Notes: generated from the sequence alone by a model not told the origin. A DNA stretch of 64,000 nucleotides from Micrasema longulum (GCA_022494885.1 JAGVSM010002796.1:1-64000), one strand, 5' to 3'. Numbered from the stretch's first letter, positions 33,085-45,157 are shown. Numbers and translations: made by a program.

Positions 33085-33860
33085 ACTAGCTTTTACCCGT
33101 GGCTTCGCTCACGTGGTATTAAGGAGAAATTATTTAGGTAATTATTAGTTTTGTCATTTATCGATTGATTATGATTACTATTTTCCTGGGAAGTGTCGAA
33201 GGGACAAGGTCGCGTGGACATCAACCGACAAGATGGAGCGGTACAGTCACTGAGTTATCAGAATCATCACTGACGAATGCCTATAGAAGAGCACAAGACC
33301 GTTCCAGATGGAGGGAGACTGTCCACAGACGAGCCATGCCTGGAGTCAGGCGTAATCACCATCCTCAGACACGAGGCACGGATTGAAGAGAGTCATTTAT
33401 CAACAAGAATTTTTGATTATGAGTATTAAAAAAAAAAAAAAAACATACATTATCGGGTTTGAAAGTAGCTTGGCCTTGAAAAACGTTGATCCCTTAGTTT
33501 ATGTAGATGTAGCATTGTTATTCTGCTCACAAATTTAAAATCCTACAACAAATACAAAACAAACCAAACTTATCATAGATAAAGCAAGTTTATTACAGAA
33601 ACTTAAAGAATTAATTTAAAATGAATTATTTTTGATTTTCCACCTTACCGCCTGCTCATTTTATATAATGCTGCTCATTATTGATGTATTATATATTTTT
33701 TTATTTCAGGATGAAAAATAAGAATTATATTTTACTTCTCACTTCTCCGGCTATCCTTATGCAAAAAAATACGTCAATCGGTCTCTCCGTTAAGACGTGA
33801 AGGAAACACAAGCAAACAAACAAGCAGAATTTCGCATTCATAATATTAGTATGAATTTGT
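33085..33860 (+). mobile_element. TACTAGCTTTTACCC...ATAATATTAGTA repeat with a LINE-like C-terminus
   Basis: Opens ACTAGCTTTTACCCGTGGCT TCGCTC and closes CGCATTCATAATATTAGTAT, a pair of ends often seen together in insect repeats. Inside, at 33165-33386, a frame reads RSRGHQPTRWSGTVTELSES, then AYRRAQDRSRWRETVHRRAM, like the GRPP-x-RW...AQDR-x-x-WR C-terminus of RTE-like LINEs. An A-run follows at 33428-33443. Confidence 0.55.
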
Positions 33861-34097
33861 TTCATTGTATCTATAAGAAGTTAACAGAGTTATCTTCGAC
33901 TGTCTATAAAAAAACGATATTCGTGTACAAAAATGAGTATATTTGTATAAACATTTAAAATATCTTCGTCGGTAACCTATAATTGAACATTTTAGAAGAA
34001 CAAATAGCATGCATATTCTGCTTTTCATTCAGAAAACTCAATTTTACTTTGTTGAAAGAATTGAAGATAAATGTTAACTTCCCATTTTAATCGGGGC
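33861..34097 (-). mobile_element. MITE-G copy
   Basis: Right end GTTAACTTCCCATTTTAATC GGGGC is the inverted MITE-G terminus. Internal CTTCGACTGTCTATAAAAAA, ATTTGTATAAACATTTAAAA and GGTAACCTATAATTG match 17598-17825 (minus). The left terminus is degenerate. Confidence 0.6.
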
Positions 34098-34251
34098 ACT
34101 GGTACTATTTTCGTGAAGTTTTAGTAAGTAATATATTTTATATGCAAGCGAATATATTACAGTAGAACTCCGTTTATACAAACTCCAGTCATCCAGATTG
34201 CAAAATATCCAGAAAAAATAAATAAGGGAGATGTTTTTAACTTAAATTTTA

Positions 34252-34590
34252 CTAACAATATTTTGAGTTCGTTCAAATTTTTGTAGACAAGGACTGGATT
34301 CAACTCCCTGAGGAGCTGTTAAAATTAACATATTACAACAATATATAGGCCAATTAATTCAATAAGGTGAATCTCTTGCGCATAAATAAAAGTTTCTGCT
34401 CTTTAACTTCACAAACATAAGCGGATGAAATAAGTAAAAGAATATAGTCGTGCAAATATGGGCAGAATGGTGTTAATTGGCCACTTAAACCAGCCAATGA
34501 CAGGTTATAAGACCTGTAGATGCCCAGACTTTTATATAACTTTCTCTAAAATGTTGTTCATCTCCGTTGTAATATGTTAAATTTTATTGT
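34252..34590. repeat. Fold-back family F, internally deleted copy
   Basis: Lead-in CAATATTTTGAGTTCGTTC, left end TATTACAACA, then the right arm (CCACTTAAACCAGCCAATGA, GACCTGTAGATGCCCAGACT, TCATCTCCGTTGTAATATG). Confidence 0.65.
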
Positions 34591-35424
34591 ACAATTAACT
34601 TTGTAGGATGTGATTAAGTAAGATTTTAATGTGATTTCAATTCGTTGTGATATTAAAAAGCAATAAAATCTGGCATTCCTTCCAGACAATTGGAGCTTTA
34701 CTGTTCGTATAATGTTTTCTACCTCTGGGATTCGCCCGAAACATTATTTCAATTTATAAAACTTTTCTCAAACTCCTTTTGTATCGTTTTGTATCATACA
34801 CACCCATTTTAAAATTTTTCTTCTTCGATGTGACATTGTGCTCATTCATAAACGTTTATTTACGAGAGGGAAAAAAATATCGTTTGTATTTGACAAGGTG
34901 TTGACCATTCATACACCAGTGAGTTGTTTCAATGACAAAGTAATGTATTAAAATACCAATTAATCACAAAACCATTTAAATTAATACTATCCTTGTATTC
35001 TACAGAATGAAACAAGATCAAGGTTTATGTATGAACGTTGTACACTCTCTTCTAATTACATTGCAGGTGCGGACTTAAAAAATAAATTCGTCAAGCTGAT
35101 GCGCGGTCTGACTTTTTCTTCATACAATGTATTCCCTTTTTTTCTCCCTGGATTATGGCTCTAGAGCAATTATTTTTTTACGCAGTATATATATCTATCA
35201 TTGGTGTGTCCCAGTCATTTGTTTTTTTTATATAAATAAATGGTATTTTATAGGAGCTTAGACCACTTGAAAATCCTTAAACTCAACTAATTTTATCTGC
35301 CGTCTTTAGATGTATGATATTAAAAAATGAGAACTATTAAAAAAAAATATAAAAAAAACTTGCCAGAAAACTCAACACACTCTAAATCGGTCAAGAGGGA
35401 AGGAAGGTGAGCTAAAGGGAAGAG
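34591..35424. other. AT-rich sequence, no gene recognised
   Basis: Nothing beyond short ORFs. Confidence 0.5.
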
Positions 35425-35585
35425 ACAACGGGAACTGCATTGGTTCACCAATCGCAGCTTATCTTGTTTTTTTTTTGTGACATGATGGTAAGATGATCAG
35501 TCTTACGTACAGGTCTAGGGACTTTGAAATATCCTGGTGTGAAAACAGCTATTTAAATATTTTTTTCATATGAACCATATCAACC
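35425..35585 (-). mobile_element. SINE-A fragment, minus
   Basis: Body only: ACTGCATTGGTTCACCAATC, GGTAAGATGATCAGTCTTAC, TTTGAAATATCCTGGTGTGA. Confidence 0.65.
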
Positions 35586-36409
35586 AATTAATGTGTACAT
35601 TTGATCATTCACTATTTTTACGAAAGTGCTATTACCTCAGTTTCACTTTTCTATGACTGGCTTATTTCTGCATCACTAAGTTCAAATGACTTTTCAATAA
35701 AGCCCATTACACGATGTTCCATTGGAATGGTCTCCTAACTTCGCGTGAATTTACTAGGCACGGGATAATTCATCACCTAGCGAGAGAATCACTTGGATCA
35801 CCCAGCGAAAAAAAACGTTTTCATAACATCTAAAATACACACTATTGAAAATCAAATTGCGGACTGCTGATATAACTTTTTTAAGAACAGTGAAAATTTT
35901 AATTCGTCGGAATTGATATTTTTGCTTAAAAATAGGCAGCATTAAATTTAACATTAAAGCAAAGCTCTGAAGTAAAATGACTATGACATTTTTATTAATT
36001 TTATCAAAATGACAGCCATAAATTTCCAAAGCAGCTCTGACGATATCCAGTTAATTTATCCTTCTTAAATCTCTTACAAAATACTCGTAAAAAACGTCAT
36101 TACCGATTCTGTCGTAGATACTATGTCTTCTCTGTAGTTACAAATGTATTGTGAAACAATTTATCGAGGAATTAATTGAAGCACAAAAGTTTTTTATTAG
36201 GTTATTTCATTTATTAAAATTATAGTATAAAATAAATTATTGGTCCTTGAACGCTGAAAAAATAATTCAAGGGAAGGAATTATAATCTTTAAGTGACTTG
36301 AAGGATAACATGTTTTCAGTATGTACTCGTATGTAGTTCTTTATCAGCAGATGAAACCATACAGAACAGAAATCCAAGAAAGGAAGAATATATCTGTACC
36401 TTAAAGTAT
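35586..36409. other. AT-rich sequence, no gene recognised
   Basis: The 91-codon minus ORF at 35754-36029 has no recognisable motif. Confidence 0.45.
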
Positions 36410-36497
36410 AAACAGCAGGAGTCACATCAATCGAAGTGTTCAGGAAGTTAGATTTTGTGATTTCCAAAACAGCATAAATTTTGAACCAATGTCAAAC
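36410..36497 (+). repeat. Short dispersed repeat (see 1320-1410)
   Basis: GGAGTCACATCAATCGAAGT, TTTTGTGATTTCCAAAACAG and TTTTGAACCAATG, directly upstream of the minisatellite. Confidence 0.5.
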
Positions 36498-36625
36498 AAT
36501 GTACAGAATAAACAATGTACAAAATAAACAATGTACAAAATAAACAATGTATAAAATAAACAATGTACAAAATAAACAGTGTACAAAATAGACAATTTTC
36601 AAAATAAACAATGCACAAAATTCAA
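36498..36625. repeat. 16-bp minisatellite, about 8 units
   Basis: Unit AAACAATGTACAAAAT, repeated head to tail with point variants (GTATAAAAT, AGTGTAC, ATTTTC, ATGCAC) and ending in a shortened unit. Confidence 0.85.
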
Positions 36626-36869
36626 AATAAAATTATAGTAAATAATAAAAAAGAGTATCAGTAGATTAACAATGTAGACTTCAGATTTTAATTTCAACTT
36701 AAAAAGCATTTGTATGACAAAAATGAACTTTAGCGTTTTATTCAAGTAGTTTATAGATTATTGCAATAGTTTCTACTTTTTTAACATCAAATTAGCCACT
36801 AATGTAATTGTAGACGAAGAACTAAAACTTGTAAAAAAATTGTAGTCAACATGGACATAATACGAGAAT

Positions 36870-37110
36870 ATCAGACAAATACCATATACAACTTTCTAAA
36901 ACAAGACAAGGACAATCAAGACTAATGAACCAGGGACTGAAATTATACAACTGCCAGACAAAACTAAACAAAAGAAACTTTTCAAAAGACGTAAAAAATA
37001 TTATTTTGAACAACAGAGTATGAATGAAAAATGTATATATTATTCTATGTTAAATGAATGTAATAATCTGTAAGGGTTTGTAAATAAATTTTCAAAAAAA
37101 AAAAAAAATT
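36870..37110 (+). mobile_element. LINE 3' end remnant with poly(A)
   Basis: A decayed frame gives RQGQSRLMNQGLKLYNCQTK then LNKRNFSKDVKNIILNN, like LINE C-termini (G-L-K-x-YN-x-LP...F-K-K-x-x-K). The 3' UTR TAATAATCTGTAAGGGTTTG also occurs at 16055. It ends in an A-run (37097-37109). Confidence 0.5.
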
Positions 37111-37439
37111 CTTATAAAAGTAAGAACAAAATATAAACAAATATATTAAATATAAAAAGCTATTATGTAAAAGTTTACGAAATATTTAATACCAATATGT
37201 TGCGTGATATTTTTTGTCTTTGGTTTTAATTTTCTCTTTTTGGAAGCAGGTTAGTTCACAAAGCTTATGAACAACGATTGATTATTTCCTGCAAGAGACG
37301 TTTCCTTGATCGTAACTCTCAACAGCGTTTTCAGGATTATTACCACTCCATTGCTTCCCGACAACCAAAAACGATCTTTCTTTTACCCTTTTCCTAATTA
37401 AAAAGGGACTATTAAGGGCGAGTGAAGTGTTACGCGTCT

Positions 37440-38500
37440 TATATAGGCGCATTGGATACCGAGCAGGGGCGAATCGTGTATAGAAACAATTATGCGCAGC
37501 TTACATTATATTACACTATCCATAATAATGTTTTACGGTAACTTCATTTGTAGAAAAACAAACAAGTAGTTACGACTTCTTATAAATCATTGCCGCCGTT
37601 TGTATTTTTTTCCAAATATCATATCATATAAAAAATATAAAAAAAGTGCGCCCAGCACCAGCAGTAAGCCGAAAAACTAGCCGATTATTCCAGTTAATTT
37701 CTTCATACAAATAAGTATTCTATATTTTGAAAATCTTAAACCCAGTGGCGGTTTTTTTCCTTCAGAGTAAACTTGAAGATTACACAAATTATTTGAAGAT
37801 TCTTGATTTGGAAAACAGTATTCCAAATAAAAAAAATTATGGGCTATTTTTCTCTAAGATGATGCTTTTGACTTTAATTACTTTCACGTGTGATTTTGGA
37901 GGACATGTGGCACTCAATGCGGCGGTTTCTGGCATTATTAATTTCTAGAACAAATCGGCCAGTTGACATTTCAATTGTAATGAGAATACCTAATACCGAT
38001 AGAATTCATAGTGATATTTTTTTATAACTTTTATATAAGTTGTGTATTAAATAATATTTTTATTTTTATTATTTAAAAAAAAAGATAAACACCTTGGTTC
38101 TTATTATTTGACGAAATATTTAAAAATTAATTAGCGCCGTAAAAATGAATATCGAGTTATGGTAGAGAGATTTGAGCCTCGGACCTTTGGCTCGTTAGTC
38201 CACAATACTACCACGGGTCACAACTTGGTTACATTATATAATATATCACGAAGTTACGTCGTTTGAGTTGATTTCATAGATGAGAGTTGTTTTATCGCAC
38301 AGAAAAAATAGTACTTTATAGTAAATATTACTTTTGTTCTATTATGTACCTACTATGTCGGTACAAATATGTGATATTTTTTAAAGCTTACCCGTTAGTA
38401 AAATTACCGCTCGCTACTGGTACCGCGCACTTACTCGTAGACGGTAATTTATTGACGTCACTATTCTTTCTGGTGCCCAAACTCACAATACAAAAATCAC
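37440..38500 (+). repeat. Diverged duplicate, copy 1
   Basis: Shares ordered blocks with 40370-41100: CAGGGGCGAATCG, ATTATGCGCAGCTTA, AACTAGCCGATTA, TATTTGAAGATTCT, GGACATGTGGC, ATTATGTACCTACTATG and the TAAAATTACCGCTCGC/CACGGCTCGCCACTG end. Copy 1 carries an insertion at about 38070-38290 with a SINE-B fragment. ORF 37727-37948 lies inside but is not conserved in copy 2. Element type unknown. Confidence 0.65.
38162..38232 (-). mobile_element. SINE-B head fragment
   Basis: On minus: AAGTTGTGACCCGTGGTAGT, TGTGGACTAACGAGCCAAAG, GGTCCGAGGCTCAAATCTC. Confidence 0.6.
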
Positions 38501-38957
38501 AGTAAAATGTATGGTTAATTACACGATAAGCAGTTTCGTGGTTAAAACGACTTAGCAATGCCAATCCTTAGGTTTAGCTTACCACAAAATTGCGTTATTC
38601 AATGATCTATATATTACAATTTGCATGTTGATTTGCAAATTTCCAGTCAATCGATCACCTAACGTGCGGTTTCGCAAGATCGTGACAAAGTCACGCCATA
38701 TATTTTGTAATGTTTAAAATGATGCATTAAAGCAAATTGTACGTGTGACAAAACAGCAATTGAGATACGTTGGTACATTAATTGTATATATTAAGAGCGC
38801 GTGCTAACATATAAATTGTGCATTATAATACATTATAACCGCACTGTAACTAGTTCCTTTCATTTTGTCTTTTTAAAATTGAAATTGACGGATTCATTTA
38901 AATTAAACATTTTCAAACGGTAGGTCTGGAGATTTATAAAAATTCATTCATCTTGTA

Positions 38958-39112
38958 GTTTGTGGTTCCGCAGCTTATGTCGAGGACTCACGCTTCAAAG
39001 ATCTGAGATTTGCACTCCGCTCCATCAAAATTTTATTACAACTCCTTGAAAATCGCCCCCAAAATGAAAATATTTAGGTAAATCATAAAAACATAAAAAA
39101 ATTCACGCATAA
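38958..39112 (+). mobile_element. SINE-B, diverged
   Basis: TTTGTGGTTCCGCAGCTTAT, GAGGACTCACGCTTCAAAGA, then body TACAACTCCTTGAAAATCGC and TAGGTAAATCATAAAAACAT. Confidence 0.6.
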
Positions 39113-40369
39113 ATATCATTTTAAATTTGTAGCCTTATTTGAGCGCGCGATATATTCGTATATGCAATCTGAATATTAAAAAATTCGTAAAGGAAATTGG
39201 CGAAAGAATGCAGACATAATAGTTATGGGTGAGTAATGTAATGTTGTAATTATCTATCATTTTACATTTACATTCGTATAGGCATAATTGAATTTATAGA
39301 TATGCGTCAGTTTTTTGGCATTAATTCCTGTAGGTATAATTTACGACATAGTTCGTACTTCTATGCATTTTAAATTATAATATTTACAAATATTATTTTC
39401 TTGATATTTTTTTACGGTACGCCTATCTTTATTAAAAAAAATATGCGGCAAGAGCATTTTGACAAATGAGCATTAAAATATTTTTTTTTTTGTCGTTCTT
39501 TCGCAAATGTCTCCCCAAATTCTGTGCAATAACGACAACTACATGTTGCACTGATTACACCTAATTAAAATCAACAAAATCGAGGCGTCATATTTACGTT
39601 TCCCCTTCCCTAAAGCTGAACCGATGTTTTTTTTAAAGAAGGATTTAGAAAAAAATTGTTTTGAAAAAAGATTAAATTATTATATTTTTCCGAAAACGGT
39701 AGATTTTTCGGAAAATCATAGCTCTTATAAAATATAATTTATAAAAGTAACACATACGATAGAGACAAAGCGTCATAATCCAGGGAGAAAATATGGTAAT
39801 ACGCTTGTAAGAAGAAAATTTAGACGCGCACCCTCTCAAACAGCTTACGAATAATAATTACAACAGTTTATGAACAAAATTACTATGATTTATCTACTTA
39901 CAGTTTTATTTAATTTTATAATTTTACATAAATGGCGTAAATTGCCTTTAACATATACATTAAACATAAATATGTAGAAAAAAAACCACATGTACAATGT
40001 ACATATATGTATATGCATACATTACAGATATCTCTGGATTATGTGTGGTCTGCCTAACTAGGTACAACCTGTTTTAAGGCAGACATTTTTTGTGTGGTGC
40101 TAAATAAACATAAACATCACAACCTACTTGTGAATGGAGTATCCAATTTAACAATATTAAAGGTATTCTTTTAATTTTTGTTTATGAAATATATTTTAAC
40201 AAATTTTTGGTATTCCCTCTACCCAAGTCCAGTTTTTGATTTTTTTGAAAATTGGCTCCGGGTCTGATTTTACAATGTTTGGACAATACGTTGTATATTT
40301 TGGGACCCAAAAACCAGATTTTTTTGCCCGAATTCAGAGTTTGTAGTAGACCCCATGACCCAGGGGCGA
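39113..40369. other. AT-rich sequence, no gene recognised
   Basis: No ORF or repeat I can name. Confidence 0.5.
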
Positions 40370-41100
40370 ATCGCCAAAATTAGCGATTATGCACAGCTTA
40401 CCATTATATTTGACTATCGAAAATAATGTTTTATGGTAAATATGTTTATGCAAAAACAAAAAAAATATAGTTATTTATAATAAATCTCCAACACTATATA
40501 TGAAGTGCATCGAGCGTCTACCCCGTTCTCAGTGAACGACGAAACTAGCCGATTAACTCAGTTTTTTCCTCCATACAAAAAGTACAGTTTATTTTATATC
40601 TTTAACCCAAGTCAGCTTTTTTACTACTAATATAAGCCTGCAAATCGCAAATATTATTTGAAGATTCTCTATTTGCTAACCAGTATTTTGAACATCATTT
40701 CCGAAGGACTATTTTTCTTTGATAGGATACCGTTGACATATTATAAACCACATATGACATGTGGCGTTCACAGTAGCCGTTTTTGGCACTATTCATTTAA
40801 AAAGAAATCGGTCAGTGCTCAGTGTTGACAGTTACTGCTGAATATCATTGTAGTATTTGTGAATAAAGTTTTGTATAAGTATTGTATTAAAATAGTGAAT
40901 AATAAAGCTACGTACAAATATCTCGTGCTTAATAATAATTGTTGTTTAAGTTGATTTTTACAGAGCCACAGAAAAAAAGTCATACATGATTATATTACAA
41001 TCAATTATGTACTTATATGTAGGTACAAATTAATGAACATTTTTTGTAGATTACCTATTAAATAAATCACGGCTCGCCACTGCCATGACTCAACGTCTTG
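40370..41100 (+). repeat. Diverged duplicate, copy 2
   Basis: See 37440-38500. It lacks the SINE-bearing insertion, so copy 2 better represents the ancestral length (about 730 bp). Confidence 0.65.
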
Positions 41101-41374
41101 TTCGAATTCTTGAATATTTTTCTGAAAAACATTAATGAACTCAATCACGTCAATCCTACTAAAGGTCAGTTTTATTAGTTCAATTCAGAATGTAGGGGAG
41201 AGTCTCGTATCTTAATTAAGTGCTTTTCATCTAATTTTCCTCTTTCCTTTATTTCTCGGTTCCTATGCCGTCGCTTCTCTAAATTAAATTATTCAATTAT
41301 TGGTCTAATGCACTTAGGTTAAAGTGAAAGAGTAACAACTATTACTATTGAAGCAAGGGTATGCAGAGATAATA

Positions 41375-41560
41375 GAACACCTTATGCATCTCTCTCTTCC
41401 AGATTCGTACATCTTGTCATACTTACATTTTCGTCAATTCGTATGACCAGATTAAGCATTTTGATTTATCTGATCATGCGATGTTTTTATGTTCACCCTC
41501 GTTCCAATCGATTACCATCCATTCTCGAAATACAGAGAAAATCATTATGTAACCCTACAA
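41375..41560 (-). mobile_element. RTE-like LINE fragment (family R), decayed
   Basis: CTTGTCATACTTACATTTTC and GACCAGATTAAGCATTTTGA TTTATCTGATCAT align with 59975-60050 (the RRACMTR...LKSGH region). Confidence 0.5.
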
Positions 41561-41885
41561 TGCCCAATGTAGACGATCTGCCACATACCGATAATCGGTG
41601 TATAAAAGTGAGTTTAAACATGTTTATCACCCTGCGACTAGTTTATTGTATTGTACATACAAGTAATTAAAAAATATTTTAAAAAGTCGCAAAAAATACA
41701 TTGGAATCATAAAGAAAGCTGCATATATTCTGTTAAAAGTGCAATTTACCTGTTCAAAGGGTGATTTCTTTGTTTTTTTTTTTTAAAGATTTGAAGTTAT
41801 AATTGTTTCTGCAACTTTTGTTATTATAAAAAAAGTTTATAAGAATCGTTATTCCTTGTTTTCCTTAAATTCGTGTATTTTTTAA

Positions 41886-42026
41886 CCCTTTAATGCCCAA
41901 TGTAGCAAATTGTCTCCATAAACTAAAATATGAAATAAGAACTGAAAAAAAATAGCATTTGTATAAAAAACATACATTAAAAGATGTTTTTTTATTAGTG
42001 TGTAAAAAATATCGGGCATTGAAAGG
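41886..42026 (+). mobile_element. 141-bp piggyBac-like MITE
   Basis: Flanked by TTAA on both sides (41882-41885, 42027-42030). Ends CCCTTTAATGCCCAAT and, inverted, CCTTTCAATGCCCGAT. TTAA targets with CCCTTT/CCYTTT termini are the piggyBac signature. No ORF. The string CAATGCCCAATGTAG also occurs at 41558, perhaps a fragment of another copy. Confidence 0.75.
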
Positions 42027-42030
42027 TTAA

Positions 42031-42764
42031 TTTATTATTTAAGCATTTTTTTTGCAATGACTAAGTGGTTTTTTTTCCAAGAAAACTACTTAAAAAAAAT
42101 CGAGGTTATTTAAAAAAAAATTAACCATCCTGGAACGAGAAATTGGCTAAGAATTTTATTAACTTTTTGTAAGCAAATTGATATCTTTTCGTGCATTATG
42201 AAATCTAAAAATATACCAAATCATATTAATCTTACAGATTTTAGAAATTTTTTAACTTATCATTAAGCTTACACAATTATGTTTCAACAAAATTAAATTG
42301 AATTTTTTTCAAAATAAAATTACGTATATGAAATATTATTTCCTTTTTGCAATCAATAAAATAAAATCCGCCATCAAAAGACATTGTTTAAATTCAATCC
42401 TTTTTTTTAAATACCGCTTGTAGAAAATGGTAGTATTCTCTTGAAATAAATAGCATATTGTGGAACTTAATATTTTTTACGTATTGTGAAATAAAATCTG
42501 ACAAGCCATGTACCGTGTCGATACAAAAAATAAAAATGGGCTTCTATTGAATTAACATGGTCATTACAGGCTGAGGTAAGCCAATTACATGCGATTGTAT
42601 TATATTTAATGTGTTATGCAAGGTGTAAAATATGGAGAAACAATATTATTGTCGGCGTGAACTCCGTACAATATTAGCTAACCACGTGAGGCAAATATAC
42701 CCACCTGCAAAAGTGGCAAAGTGGACAGAGATTTTCAAAACTCAACTAATCAACTTTTTATTTA
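42031..42764. other. AT-rich sequence, no gene recognised
   Basis: ORF 42632-42826 runs into the following SINE; its first 35 codons are basic and match nothing I know. Confidence 0.45.
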
Positions 42765-42950
42765 TATATATTTATTTTATTTTTGCACCACTACAGGCCA
42801 GGAGGCCCAATTACAGTAGTGAATAACATCGCAGAACACCCAGGCTTAAGAAAAATCACACTTGATTTTTGTGTTCTCACCGGGAATCGAACCCGGAACC
42901 TTCCATGTGTGAGTCAAGCGTCTTAACCACTACACCATGGAGGCCGCCAT
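42765..42950 (-). mobile_element. SINE-C, tRNA-derived, full length
   Basis: On minus the head reads GGCCTCCATGGTGTAGTGGT (A box), ACGCTTGACTCAC, then GGTTCCGGGTTCGATTCCCG (B box). The body AAATCAAGTGTGATTTTTC, AAGCCTGGGTGTTCTGCG ends in GGGCCTCCTGGCCTGTAGTG. A second copy is at 45158-45320. Confidence 0.8.
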
Positions 42951-43189
42951 ACGGCCAAATTACGGCCAAATTTTTGTAGGCAATTAGATTTTGAATTTAT
43001 GACTATAATCTGGTATTCAATTATGCTATTTTGTTTTAATTTAAGGAACATATGTATCAGACGGTAATGACATAATTGTCCCCAAGCAAGTTTTTTTAAA
43101 CTCCATGAGAATATTATTTTTTTCTTTTATTTATTTTTTATTTACTTCTATGATAAAAATAGTCTAATAAAATATTTACAACAGAATAC

Positions 43190-43460
43190 TTACATACACG
43201 CGTATCTATTATTCTGAATTTCGACATATTCAACTTAAAGCATTTGTTGGATTTGGCCATGTCATAGCTTTCTCAGTCTTTTACTCGTTCTACATGATAA
43301 TGCTTTTCTCAGCCTCGCATAATGCACGGACCTCGATCTGCGTACACCTATCGTACATAGTTTTTCCACAAATTCCACCAGCTTTTATTATTTTTTTCCA
43401 ATTCCATATTCGCTCCCAAACATCAGGGACGCAACCAGAACATCACTCTGAGCTGCTTAT
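43190..43460 (-). mobile_element. RTE-like LINE fragment (family R)
   Basis: GTACATAGTTTTTCCACAAA, TTTTTTTCCAATTCCATATT and CTTTTACTCGTTCTACATG parallel 60130-60330 and 32925-33040. Coding frames are lost. Confidence 0.5.
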
Positions 43461-43769
43461 TTTGTCTTCTGTGACAAACATTTAAGTCATCGTTCACTCT
43501 GCTCCCAGCCCTCCTTTCAATTTCTTTCTCAATCATTTCACCCCTTAAGACATACTTCTAAGATGAAAAAAAATCTTTACCGGCTTAAGTATCATTCAGA
43601 GTGATCTTAAATTTAGTGATACCTTCATAATACATAAAAATCTGAAATATGTACTGCGAGTATAATTGATAAGATTAAGAAATGGTCTCAGAGACGGTTT
43701 GGTAAAATATTTTATAAATAAAACAATTTTTATTTTTACATTACATATGAGTTTAATGTAAGTCAGAAC

Positions 43770-43830
43770 CTTAGAGTAATAACCTTATACAGTCGCGCAT
43801 ACGGAAAAAAACCATTCTATGACCACGAAG
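43770..43830 (+). repeat. Possible diverged P-like element terminus
   Basis: CTTAGAGTAATAA at 43770 and TACGGAAAAAAACCATTCTA TGACC at 43800 parallel the inverted right end of the 46521-47499 element (CTCAGAGTAATAATGCG...ACCATTCTATGAC). No partner terminus identified. Confidence 0.4.
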
Positions 43831-44450
43831 TAAGCTACATCTTACAGAAATACAATAGGTCGTAAGTACTTGGGTTGAGAATTGCAAGTGCTAACCCAAA
43901 CTGTCCGTTAAACGTTGTTTGTTAAACTAAAAAACCAAACTAAAACCAACCAAAAATTTATAAACGCTTTTTTTCTATGAAATAGAGCTTAAGGGTTTAT
44001 CTAGAGAATTATTACTCAGTGGTTAGAACTGTTAATTGTCAGGTGTACCTTGTTTTCGAGTAATTAAAAATATTGTATTCTAAGCTATTGTAGAAAATCT
44101 ATCCGAAGTCGCATGAAAAAAAATAATGATACCGTTTCCATCGTTGTTTCTGGCTTAATCAAGAAAAAAATTTAAAAAACCTGAAAAGACCCTGTTGAAT
44201 TTGGAAGTAGGAAATTGAAATAATAAGTGGAAGATCAAATTGAAAATGTCAGCTTTAACAAAAAACTTTTCCAAACGTATAAACCACCCTTTCAATGATT
44301 GTAACAAAATTTAACTAGTTTAAATCCCCCGAGAAAACTTTTAAGCGATTCTTTAAGTTTTCAAAATGAGTTTTCAGGCATTTAAAAAACGTTTTCACAA
44401 GAAAAACGATAATTTTATTAGATTCGATTAAAATTTATTTTTTTAAATAA

Positions 44451-44903
44451 TTATAATTCTATTGTATTGTTGATAAAAAAATAGTTTCTTTTGATGTTGG
44501 AACAATTCGATATCTGGTTTTTACGCGTGCCTATCCAAAATCGTAGTTTTCCGTCCGTGTGCCTCAGAAGATAACAAGATTTTAAAAGGAAACTACCCTT
44601 TGACAATAAATGAAAAAAAACAAAAGCAAACAAAATGTCCAATTTAGGGCGCTCATTGATCTCTGTCTCAAAAGAAAGAAATTGAGTAGTTGAAATAGTG
44701 TAAAGAAAAAGACAAATGTCTCCTACAAAAAGTATCCCAGAGTTAGTCCACAAACAAGTTTTTTGGAATTTCTCTTCCGATATTTTTATAAAAAGCCAAT
44801 TTATTTCCAACGAATTCGATTGACTTTGTACAAAAAGCATATGAAGAAAGACAATGGTAGATTTAACATTATATTTAAAGTAATTGCATCTTCGGTGGGG
44901 CAC
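44451..44903 (-). other. 150-codon ORF, unrecognised
   Basis: The longest open frame in this part of the window, starting MPHRRCNYFKYNVKSTIVFL and including two hydrophobic stretches. Bases are AT-biased like the flanks. I see no family motif and no splice context. It may be chance or an old element. Confidence 0.2.
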
Positions 44904-45157
44904 TGATTAAATCTGACATGAAAGAAGAAATTTTGCTAAATATTTAAGAACACTCGCCTTTACCCGAATACACAGGCTTGGAGGGTGAGACTTACCTCAC
45001 TTACAAACACCCATCACAATAGATCTACACGGGTCGCAGGGATGTAAGGAGTTTATTTAGCACTGACCTCTTTCATTAAGAATACTAAAAGGGTTTTGTA
45101 TTTTTCTTTCTTCCCTTGACAATATAAGATAGTACATACACAACAATATATGTTTTG
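44904..45157. other. Short intergenic stretch
   Basis: Slightly more GC (GGCTTGGAGGGTGAGACTTA CCTCACTTAC); no feature assigned. Confidence 0.4.

Noticed and set aside
39530..39640. Another THAP-like peptide (SYLRFPFPKAEP)
   Set aside because: The frame contains a stop before the motif and the Cys spacing does not fit; probably chance.
42765..42950. tRNA gene on minus (GGTTCGATTCCCG with upstream TGTAGTGGTTA)
   Set aside because: Second copy at 45158 shares the downstream body, so it is a SINE, not a tRNA gene.
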